DNA from: CAZVFX01 sp964626565
Lineage (GTDB): Bacteria; Myxococcota_A; UBA9042; CAIXZC01
NCBI GenBank assembly: GCA_964626565.1
Contig: CAZVFX010000182.1
Span: forward strand, 1-10,997
DNA length: 10,997 nt
Direction of reading: 5' to 3'
Part shown: piece after piece, positions 1 to 6,635 of the stretch
Layout: every line of letters begins with the position of its first letter
Numbering within the stretch: the first letter of the stretch is position 1
The notes under the pieces: model-generated
Seen by the model: the letters and a program-made list of their open reading frames with translations, nothing else
What the model was told of the DNA's origin: nothing
The model's database searches: none
Program-made: the position numbers and the translations under genes

Positions 1-1
1 C

Positions 2-73
2 AAGCCCGAGCCCAAGCCGGAGCCGAAACCCGAGCCCAAACCCGAGCCCAAACCCGAGCCCAAACCCGAGGAA
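2..73 (+). repeat. 12-bp in-frame tandem repeat coding KPEP units
   Basis: Six consecutive 12-bp units read Lys-Pro-Glu-Pro (last one Lys-Pro-Glu-Glu). Units 3 to 5 are identical copies of aaacccgagccc. The array reaches the window edge and probably continues upstream. Such units form a stiff extended linker in TonB-like proteins and are prone to copy-number change by slippage. Confidence 0.85.
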
Positions 74-442
74 GCCAAACCCGACGAACCGGTGGCCCCC
101 GCACCCGGGAAGAAGGGGAAAGTCAAAGTGGGCAAGCCGTTTGATTTCTCCGGCGGCAGCATCGCGAAACCCTCGGTGTATAAGCGTCTCAAGAAGGGAA
201 AGAAGGCGTTCGAGAAGTGCCAGACCATCGTCGCCAGAAACAGCCCCGACGTAGCGGGGAAGCTGACAATTTCGGTGACGGTGTTTGCTTCGGGGAAGGC
301 CAAGGCCAAGGTGGTTTCCAACGAAACCGGTGCGCCTGCCCTGGGGAGCTGTGCCAGCGCCAAGGTCCGCCAGTGGACGTTCCCCAAACCCACCGGCGGG
401 GAGGCTACATTCCATGTCACGTTGAGGTATTCCAAGTTGTAA
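2..442 (+). CDS. C-terminal part of a TonB/AgmX-like energy-transducer-type protein (5' end outside window)
   Basis: The frame is open from the left edge, so only the last 146 codons are present. It begins with five KPEP tetrapeptides and a KPEE (2-73), a Lys/Pro/Glu linker like the periplasm-spanning part of TonB-type proteins. After a basic stretch comes a globular end that fits the AgmX/PglI C-terminal domain (TonB_C-like fold): a helix ending in Cys (FEKCQ), a 'P.v.GKLTISVTVFASGKAK' beta-hairpin, a second Cys (LGSCASAKVRQWTFPKP), then 'GG.ATFHVTLRY' before the stop. This VRxWxFPxPxGG pattern is typical of that family, which is linked in myxobacteria to gliding and envelope energy coupling. 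The partner cannot be told from the window. The next gene starts 26 bp downstream, so an operon is likely. An N-terminal membrane anchor would be expected upstream but is not visible. Domain call fairly secure; function inferred. Confidence 0.75.
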   Translation, partial: KPEPKPEPKPEPKPEPKPEPKPEEAKPDEPVAPAPGKKGKVKVGKPFDFSGGSIAKPSVYKRLKKGKKAFEKCQTIVARNSPDVAGKLTISVTVFASGKAKAKVVSNETGAPALGSCASAKVRQWTFPKPTGGEATFHVTLRYSKL

Positions 443-468
443 GCGCCCCTATAGCCGGCGGAGGCCGC

Positions 469-633
469 ATGCCGGGAACGTCTGATTCTGCAAGCCCCAT
501 GGCAATGGTCCCCGGGGTCCTGCTTCTCATCTTGCTCACAAGCTGCTCAGGCACCGCGCTCGTCGAGCGTAGGGCCGGGGCCGACGAGCGGGCACAGACT
601 ATAGTGGTGCAGGACACGTTCGGGTTCGGGTGA
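469..633 (+). CDS. N-terminal part of a small lipoprotein, ended by an in-frame TGA
   Basis: A 54-residue frame starts at ATG 469 behind GGAGG (460-464, spacing 4). The N-terminus has a hydrophobic core (GVLLLILLTSC) with lipobox L23-T24-S25-C26, so a lipoprotein signal is likely, though the n-region lacks positive charge. The frame stops at TGA 631-633, but the same reading frame continues with good codon usage to the tag at 997-999. The two parts are therefore probably one gene of about 176 codons. The residues around the stop are FGFG-(stop)-PCPPF, so a Cys or Sec at the stop would give a CxC or UxC motif. Possible explanations are a nonsense mutation, an assembly error (TGA is one base from TGC, TGT, TGG, CGA and GGA), or selenocysteine. 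No family recognised. Lies 26 bp after the upstream gene, in the same apparent operon. Confidence 0.55.
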   Translation: MPGTSDSASPMAMVPGVLLLILLTSCSGTALVERRAGADERAQTIVVQDTFGFG

Positions 634-648
634 CCGTGCCCTCCGTTT

Positions 649-999
649 GTGCTCGCCCGTGCCGGCGACCCGCCAAAAGCAGAAGAGCTGATCTACCCGG
701 TATTCGACAAGGGGACCCGGGATATCGCCGCGGCCGCGATCCCCGGGACGTTCAGGCTCACGGGACACTACCGCCAATCGGGGTCTGACTACTATGACTG
801 GATGAAGGAGCGAGGGCATAAGGCGCCCCCAAGGGGAAGGGGCGACCGCCACGAATACTGGCGAAAGGTCCATCCGGTGTTTGTGGTTCGAAGTTGGTGT
901 GCAGTGCCGACCGGTGACAAGTCCCCCGCGGTGCCGGATGATTGGGACGAGGAGATTCCGGAGGAGGAGAAACTTACACCGGCTGAACAGTGCGTATAG
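649..999 (+). CDS. C-terminal part of the same lipoprotein frame, unknown family
   Basis: This frame is in phase with 469-633 and open from 634, directly after the TGA. The first in-frame start codon is GTG 649, which has no Shine-Dalgarno sequence and no signal peptide, so an independent start is unlikely. Codon choice is good and consistent (for example gac/gcc/ctc/gtg). The product has a core with alternating strand-like segments (IPGTFRLTGHYRQS, then HEYWRKVHPVFVVRSWCAV) and an acidic tail (DDWDEEIPEEE) ending in EQCV. The strand pattern could be a small beta-barrel; that is only inference. The next gene begins 11 bp after the stop, and that gene's GGAGGA starts within this stop codon. 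Either the rest of an interrupted lipoprotein or a readthrough product. Real coding sequence is likely; function unknown. Confidence 0.55.
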   Translation: MLARAGDPPKAEELIYPVFDKGTRDIAAAAIPGTFRLTGHYRQSGSDYYDWMKERGHKAPPRGRGDRHEYWRKVHPVFVVRSWCAVPTGDKSPAVPDDWDEEIPEEEKLTPAEQCV

Positions 1000-1010
1000 G
1001 AGGAAGAGAA

Positions 1011-3443
1011 ATGAGCAAGGGTGCGGTGGCGGGACGAGCTTGGTTCGTGGGGGCGGCTGTGGCCCTTCTTGTTGGGCTCCTGGTAGTAGCGTCGGCGCCG
1101 TCTGCTGCGCAAGCAGGCTGCAAGGACGACCTCGGTGACGCGGGCAAGGCCACCGGTACAGCTTCGGACCTGCTGGGCCTCTTTTCACCCCTCGTCCCCG
1201 AGGGAGCCAAGGACGGTGCCGGGGCCCTGGGCAAGGGGCTCAAAGCGTTGGGTGTCGCGGTGAGATTTGCTGAAGGGTGGTGCGAGTGTGTGGCCACCGG
1301 GAAGGACGCGTGGGGATGTGCGGCCCAGACTCTGGCCGATGACTGGCTTTGCCTTGCGTCCATGGCTTTTGGCGCGCCCAACCCCAACAATCCGTTCTCT
1401 CTGATGGCCATCGCGGTGCCTGCGGTAGGCGGCCCGGCGGCCGCCTTGTACAGCCTGCTCTTCGAACCTGATAACCCGTACTGCGACGAAGGAGGGATGG
1501 ATCTGGGGCCGGGGACTTTGAAGTGCTGCAAATACACGCCGGACCAGAACGGATGCCACTCCGCTTTCAACACCCCTACCCCCATCAACTGCGAGGGCAA
1601 TCCGGCGTATGGCGGCAGTGCGGCCAGTTTCGGGCCGTGCATGGTGCCCCCAACGGGGGCGGGTTGTCTCTGCACCCACATCCCGGAATGCAATCTCGAC
1701 GGGCTGGCCGACGATTCCGGCTATGCTCGCAGTCACCGGTGCGCGGGTTGGTTCAGAAATCTGGAGGGCCTTTACGTGGCCAATGCGGCATCGGACGACG
1801 GCGAATGCTCCATGGCTTTCGGCTTCTTTGAAGGGTGCCGCGGTTGGCTCAACGTGATCACTCAGGGGGAACCGTTTATTCATTTCAAGGGCGGCCCGAT
1901 CTCGCCCTACAACGGCGCCATGGTTATCGAACTGAACCGACAGTTTGCAGCCAACGCCGCGTTTCGGGTGATCTTTGCCCTGCCCAACGGCCTGGCGAGA
2001 TTTGACTACGCAGCCGGAAAAACCTGGACCGACGAACAGAAAGCGGAACACCTGGCTGGCGTCGCCGATCCCCAGGAGGAGCTGAGCAAATATCTCGGCC
2101 CGTGTGGCCTTGCGCTGATAAAGGAGTCTCTTCCTGAGCGGTGGAGCCTGCTGGCCGCACCTGCACCCGATGAAGGGGAGCCGGACAAAGACCCTGCACT
2201 GAATTGGAAGGACGGGTGCCTCCAGGGGCAGGTAGCCGTGTTCACCGTCTTGAGCGCTGCCGCCGCTGGTGCGACCGTAGAATTGACGGTGGAAGTGGAT
2301 GATCCGGAAGCCGAGTTCAACCAGTTCGGGTTCGATCCCCTTGCCATCGATTGGGGGGACAATACGGTTACGCACGTTCACTATTCTCTGGAGCACCCCA
2401 ACAACTTTACACATACATACCGCCGTTCGGGTGAGTACGCGGTGCTGGTGACCCACGTGAACTCCGCCGGGCTTGCGGCCGAGGGCTCCGTGCAGGTCGA
2501 GGTTGGTGAGCATGAGCTGTTCCCTCGGACGCGCACTCTCACGCGCGTAAGCCTTGTTCTGTCCGCGGAAAACGAGACGCCCATGATCCTGGGCGTGTGG
2601 GGCGTGGACGATGAAGACAACGAGCACTACATGGGGCGGTTCGTAACGGGCGCCGGCGATGGGCTGCCCCAATCGTTCGGGTCGCATCCGCTTGACGCTC
2701 AGGGCCCACAGAACCTGGTAGGTTTGAAACTGCGGGGGGTGGAGGAGGGCCAAACCGGAGATGCCGCGTGGCTGCTCGAGGGTATTGAGACCTACGAATA
2801 TCGCTCCGGGGGACCGGCCGAGGTAATGGCCTGGGGCGGCGTACCCCTGGGAGCGGTTACCGGCAAGCAGGGAGAACCGGAGTGGGTCGAGGATGCGGGT
2901 GTCGTGCGCTTGCCGTCCCTCACAAGTTCTTCGTATTTTGTGGCCCTACCCTGCACACAGCGGCAGTGTGGGCTTGACGAGATGTACGGGGTTGATTGCG
3001 GGAAATGCGGGGTCTATGACACCTGCCTCGACTCGGGGCTGTGCGAACCGGGTGAGGAACCGGTGGTTGAACCTGACGAGGATACGGGCGGTTCGTCCGC
3101 GGAGAGTCCTCCCGATAGCATGGTGGAGGAGCCGAACCAACCCGAAGTTGTGGAACAATTCACTCCGGACCTGGCTACCGGTGATGACGGTGCCGCGGCG
3201 ATAGAATTGACTCCGGAACTCGTCGTACCCGGGTTGGACAATTCCGGCCAGGCCGAGGCCGGCGGAGGGAGTGAAGATGTTGCGGCAGCCGGCCCCGAAG
3301 ACAATGGCGGCAACAAGGGTGGCGGCGGTTGTAGCCTGGGCGCAGGGATCAACCCCCGGGCGCGGTCGGGCCAGGTTGTTTTGTTGCTGTTCCTGGCCCT
3401 CGCACTGGCCTCAGCTTTGTTGCGCCGGAGGTTTAACGGGTGA
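1011..3443 (+). CDS. Secreted PKD-domain protein with MYXO-CTERM-like sorting tail
   Basis: 810 residues from ATG 1011, chosen over an in-frame GTG at 990 because GGAGGA (999-1004) sits 6 bases before it and a signal peptide follows at once: residues 1-35 end in SAAQA, a type I cleavage site. The N-terminal half (about 36-330) is cysteine-rich and matches no family I know. Residues about 415-500 look like a PKD domain ('IDWGDNTV' then 'FTHTYRRSGEYAVLV.H'). Around 648-682 is one cysteine module (CGLDEMYG, DCGKCGVYDTC, GLCEPGEE) of the type repeated in the gene at 10370. An acidic Pro/Glu/Gly-rich spacer follows, then GGGGCSLG with C774, a hydrophobic segment (789-804) and RRR (805-807). This is the layout of MYXO-CTERM tails, which myxosortases process at the cysteine. 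The product is therefore probably displayed on the cell surface. Middle gene of the apparent operon; the following gene overlaps its stop. Ligand unknown. Confidence 0.8.
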   Translation: MSKGAVAGRAWFVGAAVALLVGLLVVASAPSAAQAGCKDDLGDAGKATGTASDLLGLFSPLVPEGAKDGAGALGKGLKALGVAVRFAEGWCECVATGKDAWGCAAQTLADDWLCLASMAFGAPNPNNPFSLMAIAVPAVGGPAAALYSLLFEPDNPYCDEGGMDLGPGTLKCCKYTPDQNGCHSAFNTPTPINCEGNPAYGGSAASFGPCMVPPTGAGCLCTHIPECNLDGLADDSGYARSHRCAGWFRNLEGLYVANAASDDGECSMAFGFFEGCRGWLNVITQGEPFIHFKGGPISPYNGAMVIELNRQFAANAAFRVIFALPNGLARFDYAAGKTWTDEQKAEHLAGVADPQEELSKYLGPCGLALIKESLPERWSLLAAPAPDEGEPDKDPALNWKDGCLQGQVAVFTVLSAAAAGATVELTVEVDDPEAEFNQFGFDPLAIDWGDNTVTHVHYSLEHPNNFTHTYRRSGEYAVLVTHVNSAGLAAEGSVQVEVGEHELFPRTRTLTRVSLVLSAENETPMILGVWGVDDEDNEHYMGRFVTGAGDGLPQSFGSHPLDAQGPQNLVGLKLRGVEEGQTGDAAWLLEGIETYEYRSGGPAEVMAWGGVPLGAVTGKQGEPEWVEDAGVVRLPSLTSSSYFVALPCTQRQCGLDEMYGVDCGKCGVYDTCLDSGLCEPGEEPVVEPDEDTGGSSAESPPDSMVEEPNQPEVVEQFTPDLATGDDGAAAIELTPELVVPGLDNSGQAEAGGGSEDVAAAGPEDNGGNKGGGGCSLGAGINPRARSGQVVLLLFLALALASALLRRRFNG

Positions 3444-4495
3444 GTGTGTCCGCCAACAGCGGTGCGGCCCTGGTCGCGGGCGTGCTCGTCGCCCTGTTGG
3501 CAGGTTGCCCTGCATCGGGACCGCGACCGCCTTCGGAAATCCGTGACCGGTATCCCCCCGCACAGTTCGTCTGCTCGGTGGGGTGTCCGGGTGAGAAAAG
3601 CATCGAAGCTTTGAAAACTCACTCCAGAGCCGCGCTGAAGTCCGCGATCCGGCAGGAGGTGGAGAAGAGGATGCGGAAGGTGGAAGAGACTGCGGTTTCG
3701 TTGGGGCTGCCGGAGCGGTTCTGCAAATGGCCGGCCCGGGGCACCAAGGACCCTGCACCTCTCTATGAGAGCCTCATCAAGACGAACATCAACACCCACT
3801 GGGCCGATGAGAAGGAAGGTAGCTGCATGCTGGCCTGCCTCGAGCGCCAGCAGGCCGGCTGGATCCTGGAACGTGAATGCGAACGTTCGAGGCGGCAGTT
3901 CGCGGACAACTTGGGGCGGGCCCGCACCGCGGCTCAGAACCTGGTTGAATTCACGCCGCCGTTTCTAGCTGCACGCCGTTCGTTCAGGTACCTGCTTTCC
4001 TGCCGCTCGCAACTGGCGTTCATCTCTGATGAAGAGTTGGATGGTTGGGACGAAATGGAAGGGGGCTACGTGGAGTTGCTGTTTCAGGCCGCTGACCTCA
4101 TGGCCGCCAGTCCGTTGATGTTGTCGGTGCATGGAGAGATTGGTGCGTCCCGTCTGGCAACCGTCTCTGCGGCGCTGGAGGAAGCGGCCGGCACTTTTGG
4201 CGTGGCCACCCGCGGAGCAGATTCCAAACCGCAGGGGTTTGTGTTGGACGTCACCGCAGGCGCGAACTGTCGCGGCGAACCTGGCGTTGAGTGTTGCCTC
4301 GAGGTGTCGGGGCGCCTTTTGTCCGCCGAGTCCGGTGCGCCCGTCGCCGAGTGCAACCTATCACCTGCCGGCGCGTGCGCAAGTCAGGGCACCTCCCGTG
4401 AGCGCTCCATGGAAGCCCTGTTCGGGTCCATCTCGGCGCGGCCGTTTCAAGAACCGCTGAAGCAATGTCTGTCGTTGATTTTGCCTTTCGACTAA
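3440..4495 (+). CDS. Cysteine-containing lipoprotein of unknown family (weak LPP20-like N-terminal look)
   Basis: 351 residues from GTG 3440, which overlaps the previous TGA by four bases (GTGA). GGAGG at 3427-3431 lies 8 bases upstream, so translational coupling is likely. The signal peptide ends in a canonical lipobox, L20-A21-G22-C23. The next part ('RYPPAQFVCSVGCPGEKS' followed by an Ala-rich helix with 'ALKSAIRQEVEKR') recalls the start of LPP20-type lipoprotein domains, but not strongly enough for a family call. A long helical middle (about 60-210) contains paired cysteines (SCMLACLE, RECE). The end (about 265-351) is strand-like with NCRGEPG, ECCLEV and ACASQG, then a helix ending in QCLSLIL. 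The cysteines suggest a disulfide-bonded envelope protein. Its stop is 12 bp from that of the opposing gene. Lipoprotein status is well supported; role unknown, presumably acting with the secreted PKD protein. Confidence 0.75.
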   Translation: MSVSANSGAALVAGVLVALLAGCPASGPRPPSEIRDRYPPAQFVCSVGCPGEKSIEALKTHSRAALKSAIRQEVEKRMRKVEETAVSLGLPERFCKWPARGTKDPAPLYESLIKTNINTHWADEKEGSCMLACLERQQAGWILERECERSRRQFADNLGRARTAAQNLVEFTPPFLAARRSFRYLLSCRSQLAFISDEELDGWDEMEGGYVELLFQAADLMAASPLMLSVHGEIGASRLATVSAALEEAAGTFGVATRGADSKPQGFVLDVTAGANCRGEPGVECCLEVSGRLLSAESGAPVAECNLSPAGACASQGTSRERSMEALFGSISARPFQEPLKQCLSLILPFD

Positions 4496-4507
4496 GCGGT
4501 CCCTACC

Positions 4508-6505
4508 CTACTCTCCCTGAATTGCTTTCAGGCTCAGGCCGCCGGGATACGCGTAACTTACGTCGCAGTCGTAGCCGTAAGCCGTGACTCCGATTGGAGT
4601 CTCCGACTTGATCGTGTGGGTGCCGTCGGAAACCTCCACCCGGGCCAGGGCCCAGCCCGTATTGCCGATGGGTATGGGAGGGTTGGGACCGGTGTAGGTG
4701 AGGAGTGATTTCGCGTCTATTGTTACTCCCATTTCCGACCCCACCTGGAAGATGATGTTGAGGTAGTCCTCCTGGTAGAGATCCGGGGTGAGCACGATGT
4801 ACTCATCAAGGTATTGCTCGGTGGGAATCCCCAGGGTGAACGCAGGGTCGCCGATGCCGGTGCCGAAACCGCAGGTAGCGGAGAAACCGACATAGTTGCT
4901 GCCGTGAAGGTAGTGGCCCACCTGTATCGGCTTGGAGCCGTTGATCGCGAAGCTGTCCCCGTGGTCGAACTCGGTCCATTCTCCCTTATCCAGGTTGAAG
5001 GGCCCTGCTACCGGCGGTTCCAGGGTCACGGTGGTGGCATCCTCCGAAGCCATGATGCGCCAGCGGTCCTTCTGATTTGAATTGCGGGGTTTGAAGCCGT
5101 CCGCGATGTAGGTCTTTCCCCAGGAACTCACCGGGAAGAGCTGCTGTTCGACATGATCGCAGTAGTTGATGGTAGCTTCAGGGATGTTCGCGCACTCGTG
5201 ATTGCCGAACACGTTGACCTTCTTGTCCGACACAATGCGGGTGCCGGTGAGGTCTGCCCCCTGAAAACCGTCGGTCTCCATGTTTACCACGTCGCCCTGC
5301 TCCATCTCGATCGTGTAGGGACCTCCCTCCATCATCACCGGCAGGCCGGGACCGGGAAGCACGCTTGTTGAAGGCCAGACCTGGACGCTGGTGGTGCCTT
5401 CCTGGGTGGCTATGATGGTGGCCCCGCCCCTGAACGTATTGCCGATGGTGCGTTGCTTCCAACTCATGACGTAGTATTCGAGCCCGCCCACATTGGAAGG
5501 GAGGAGCAAAGACGCGTCGTTGGTGAACACCCCTACCCCGTTTAGAGGGTTGAACTGGTGCACGGTTACCGGCGCCAGCGAGCTGATGCGGAACGACTTA
5601 TTGGTGAGGATCGACCCCTCGAGGTCATACCCCTTGGGCAGGAGGAACTTCTTGAGCGCACCCGGCTGGATGGTCATGTTCGTTTCGCCCAACTCTGCGG
5701 CCGTCAGTTCTTTGGGGGGGAATTCGCCCATGTAGAAGATGCTCACTTCGGTAGGCACCGCCGCGGTGGTAGGCAGACTCACCACGACCGCGACCTGCTG
5801 GACTTTGCCGTCCTCGATGTTGTCCAGGTCAACCGCCCAGTAGTCGCAGCCGAGATAGGACTCGTCCTTCAGGTTTACGTCGCACACGCTGAGACACTTG
5901 GCTTCCTCGCAAACGTGTCCTGCGCCGCATTCATCAGTCACCGTCCAGGAGTATTTCCCGTTGTCATCGGGGATGCACTCCTGAACTGCGGTGAGGCCCA
6001 TGCACAGCTTCTCGCCGGGAGGGCATTCGAGTTCCGCACACGCACCCTGGTAGCACTTGGCCGGCACAGTGCAGTAGCTCCCTTCCCACTTGGTGCCGTT
6101 TTCACTGCAGATTGAGAACGAGTCCGGAGTGAGGCAAATCCCTTCCGTTTCCCCCGGCTCACAGATGATCTCAGTGCAATATCCGAGGTCGCAGGCAAAG
6201 CCTGCCTCACATACGGTGTGCTCCCAGCTCATGCCGTCGGCGTTGCACGTTTTGACCGTGGTCTCATCGAGGCACTCGATGTGCCCCGGTTCGCACAGGG
6301 CCGCGATATCGGGTGTGACGTCGACCTTTGAGTCGGGCTGGACCTGGATGGTATCCGGATCCGGAGCGGTCCCGGTGTCATCGGGCATCCCCGTGTCAAA
6401 GAAGTTCACTACGTCGGGCAAAGGCTCCGGCTCCCCGTCTTCACCTCCGCCGCACGCGCCAAGCGCGGGTACGCAAATCATCATTATGCAGAGCAACCGC
6501 ATCAT
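4508..6505 (-). CDS. IgGFc-binding-domain lipoprotein with three cysteine modules
   Basis: 665 residues. The frame opens at a TTG at 6529, but GGGAGG (6512-6517) fits the ATG at 6505 (spacing 6) or 6502 (spacing 9), and either gives a proper lipoprotein signal ending in L-G-A-C (Cys18 from 6505). A short Asp/Pro linker follows. Three repeats of about 45 residues (71-208) share the pattern 'C.PG...C......C...G..W....C......C..G.C'. From about 220 to the end the protein matches the bacterial IgGFc-binding N-terminal domain: 'TVHQFNPLN', 'TNDASLLLPS', 'GDVVNMET', 'DLTGT.I.S.K.V.VFGNHEC', 'CDHVEQQLFPVSSWGK', 'PTEQY...YIVLTP', 'GYDCDVSYAYPGGLS'. The name comes from the animal Fc-gamma binding protein; in bacteria it marks large surface proteins of unknown ligand, so antibody binding should not be assumed. 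Transcribed divergently from the nucleotidase-like gene. No separate minus-strand promoter found. Confidence 0.85.
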   Translation of the reverse strand: MMRLLCIMMICVPALGACGGGEDGEPEPLPDVVNFFDTGMPDDTGTAPDPDTIQVQPDSKVDVTPDIAALCEPGHIECLDETTVKTCNADGMSWEHTVCEAGFACDLGYCTEIICEPGETEGICLTPDSFSICSENGTKWEGSYCTVPAKCYQGACAELECPPGEKLCMGLTAVQECIPDDNGKYSWTVTDECGAGHVCEEAKCLSVCDVNLKDESYLGCDYWAVDLDNIEDGKVQQVAVVVSLPTTAAVPTEVSIFYMGEFPPKELTAAELGETNMTIQPGALKKFLLPKGYDLEGSILTNKSFRISSLAPVTVHQFNPLNGVGVFTNDASLLLPSNVGGLEYYVMSWKQRTIGNTFRGGATIIATQEGTTSVQVWPSTSVLPGPGLPVMMEGGPYTIEMEQGDVVNMETDGFQGADLTGTRIVSDKKVNVFGNHECANIPEATINYCDHVEQQLFPVSSWGKTYIADGFKPRNSNQKDRWRIMASEDATTVTLEPPVAGPFNLDKGEWTEFDHGDSFAINGSKPIQVGHYLHGSNYVGFSATCGFGTGIGDPAFTLGIPTEQYLDEYIVLTPDLYQEDYLNIIFQVGSEMGVTIDAKSLLTYTGPNPPIPIGNTGWALARVEVSDGTHTIKSETPIGVTAYGYDCDVSYAYPGGLSLKAIQGE

Positions 6506-6511
6506 CAGCAT

Positions 6512-6517
6512 CCTCCC
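6512..6517 (-). promoter_or_regulatory. Ribosome binding site that sets the start of the IgGFc-domain lipoprotein
   Basis: GGGAGG on the minus strand abuts an in-frame ATG (6511), too close to use. It lies 6 and 9 bases before the paired ATGs at 6505 and 6502. The upstream TTG at 6529 would place this site inside the coding region and add residues before the lipoprotein signal, so it is rejected as the start. Confidence 0.65.
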
Positions 6518-6575
6518 ATCGAAAGCCAATGAAGTGTACTAAAGACGGCCTCTGCTAACAAGCCCGACAAACCGC

Positions 6576-6604
6576 TTGTGTCTGTGCCACGGGATGAATA
6601 CAAT
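6576..6604 (+). promoter_or_regulatory. Sigma70-like promoter for the 5'-nucleotidase-like lipoprotein
   Basis: TTGTGT (6576-6581), 17 bases, then TACAAT (6599-6604), in the intergenic region between divergent genes. The -10 matches 5 of 6 consensus bases and the spacer is ideal. A start near 6611 would leave a leader of about 25 bases before the ATG at 6636. Found by eye; no other promoter in the window is this good. Confidence 0.5.
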
Positions 6605-6622
6605 GCCGTTCGCTCACGTGTG

Positions 6623-6628
6623 AGGAGG
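6623..6628 (+). promoter_or_regulatory. Ribosome binding site that sets the start of the nucleotidase-like gene
   Basis: AGGAGG lies only one base before the first ATG (6630) but 7 bases before the second (6636). Normal spacing favours 6636, which also gives a cleaner lipoprotein signal (MLKSIFLG...). Confidence 0.65.
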
Positions 6629-6635
6629 AATGGCA

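Noticed and set aside
628..671. A firm bacterial SECIS element after the TGA
   Set aside because: Only short, bulged helices can be drawn and the apical loop is large; not strong enough to annotate.
990..1010. GTG at 990 as the start of the PKD-domain gene
   Set aside because: It lies inside the previous frame, has no spaced ribosome binding site, and would add seven residues before a good signal peptide starting at 1011.
1185..2753. 522-residue open frame on the minus strand
   Set aside because: It lies opposite the PKD-domain gene, has no ribosome binding site or recognisable domain, and is explained by GC-rich codon bias.
3014..3799. 261-residue minus-strand open frame
   Set aside because: It overlaps the 3' end of the PKD gene and the start of the next lipoprotein gene; composition is low-complexity Pro/Ser/Arg with no signal.
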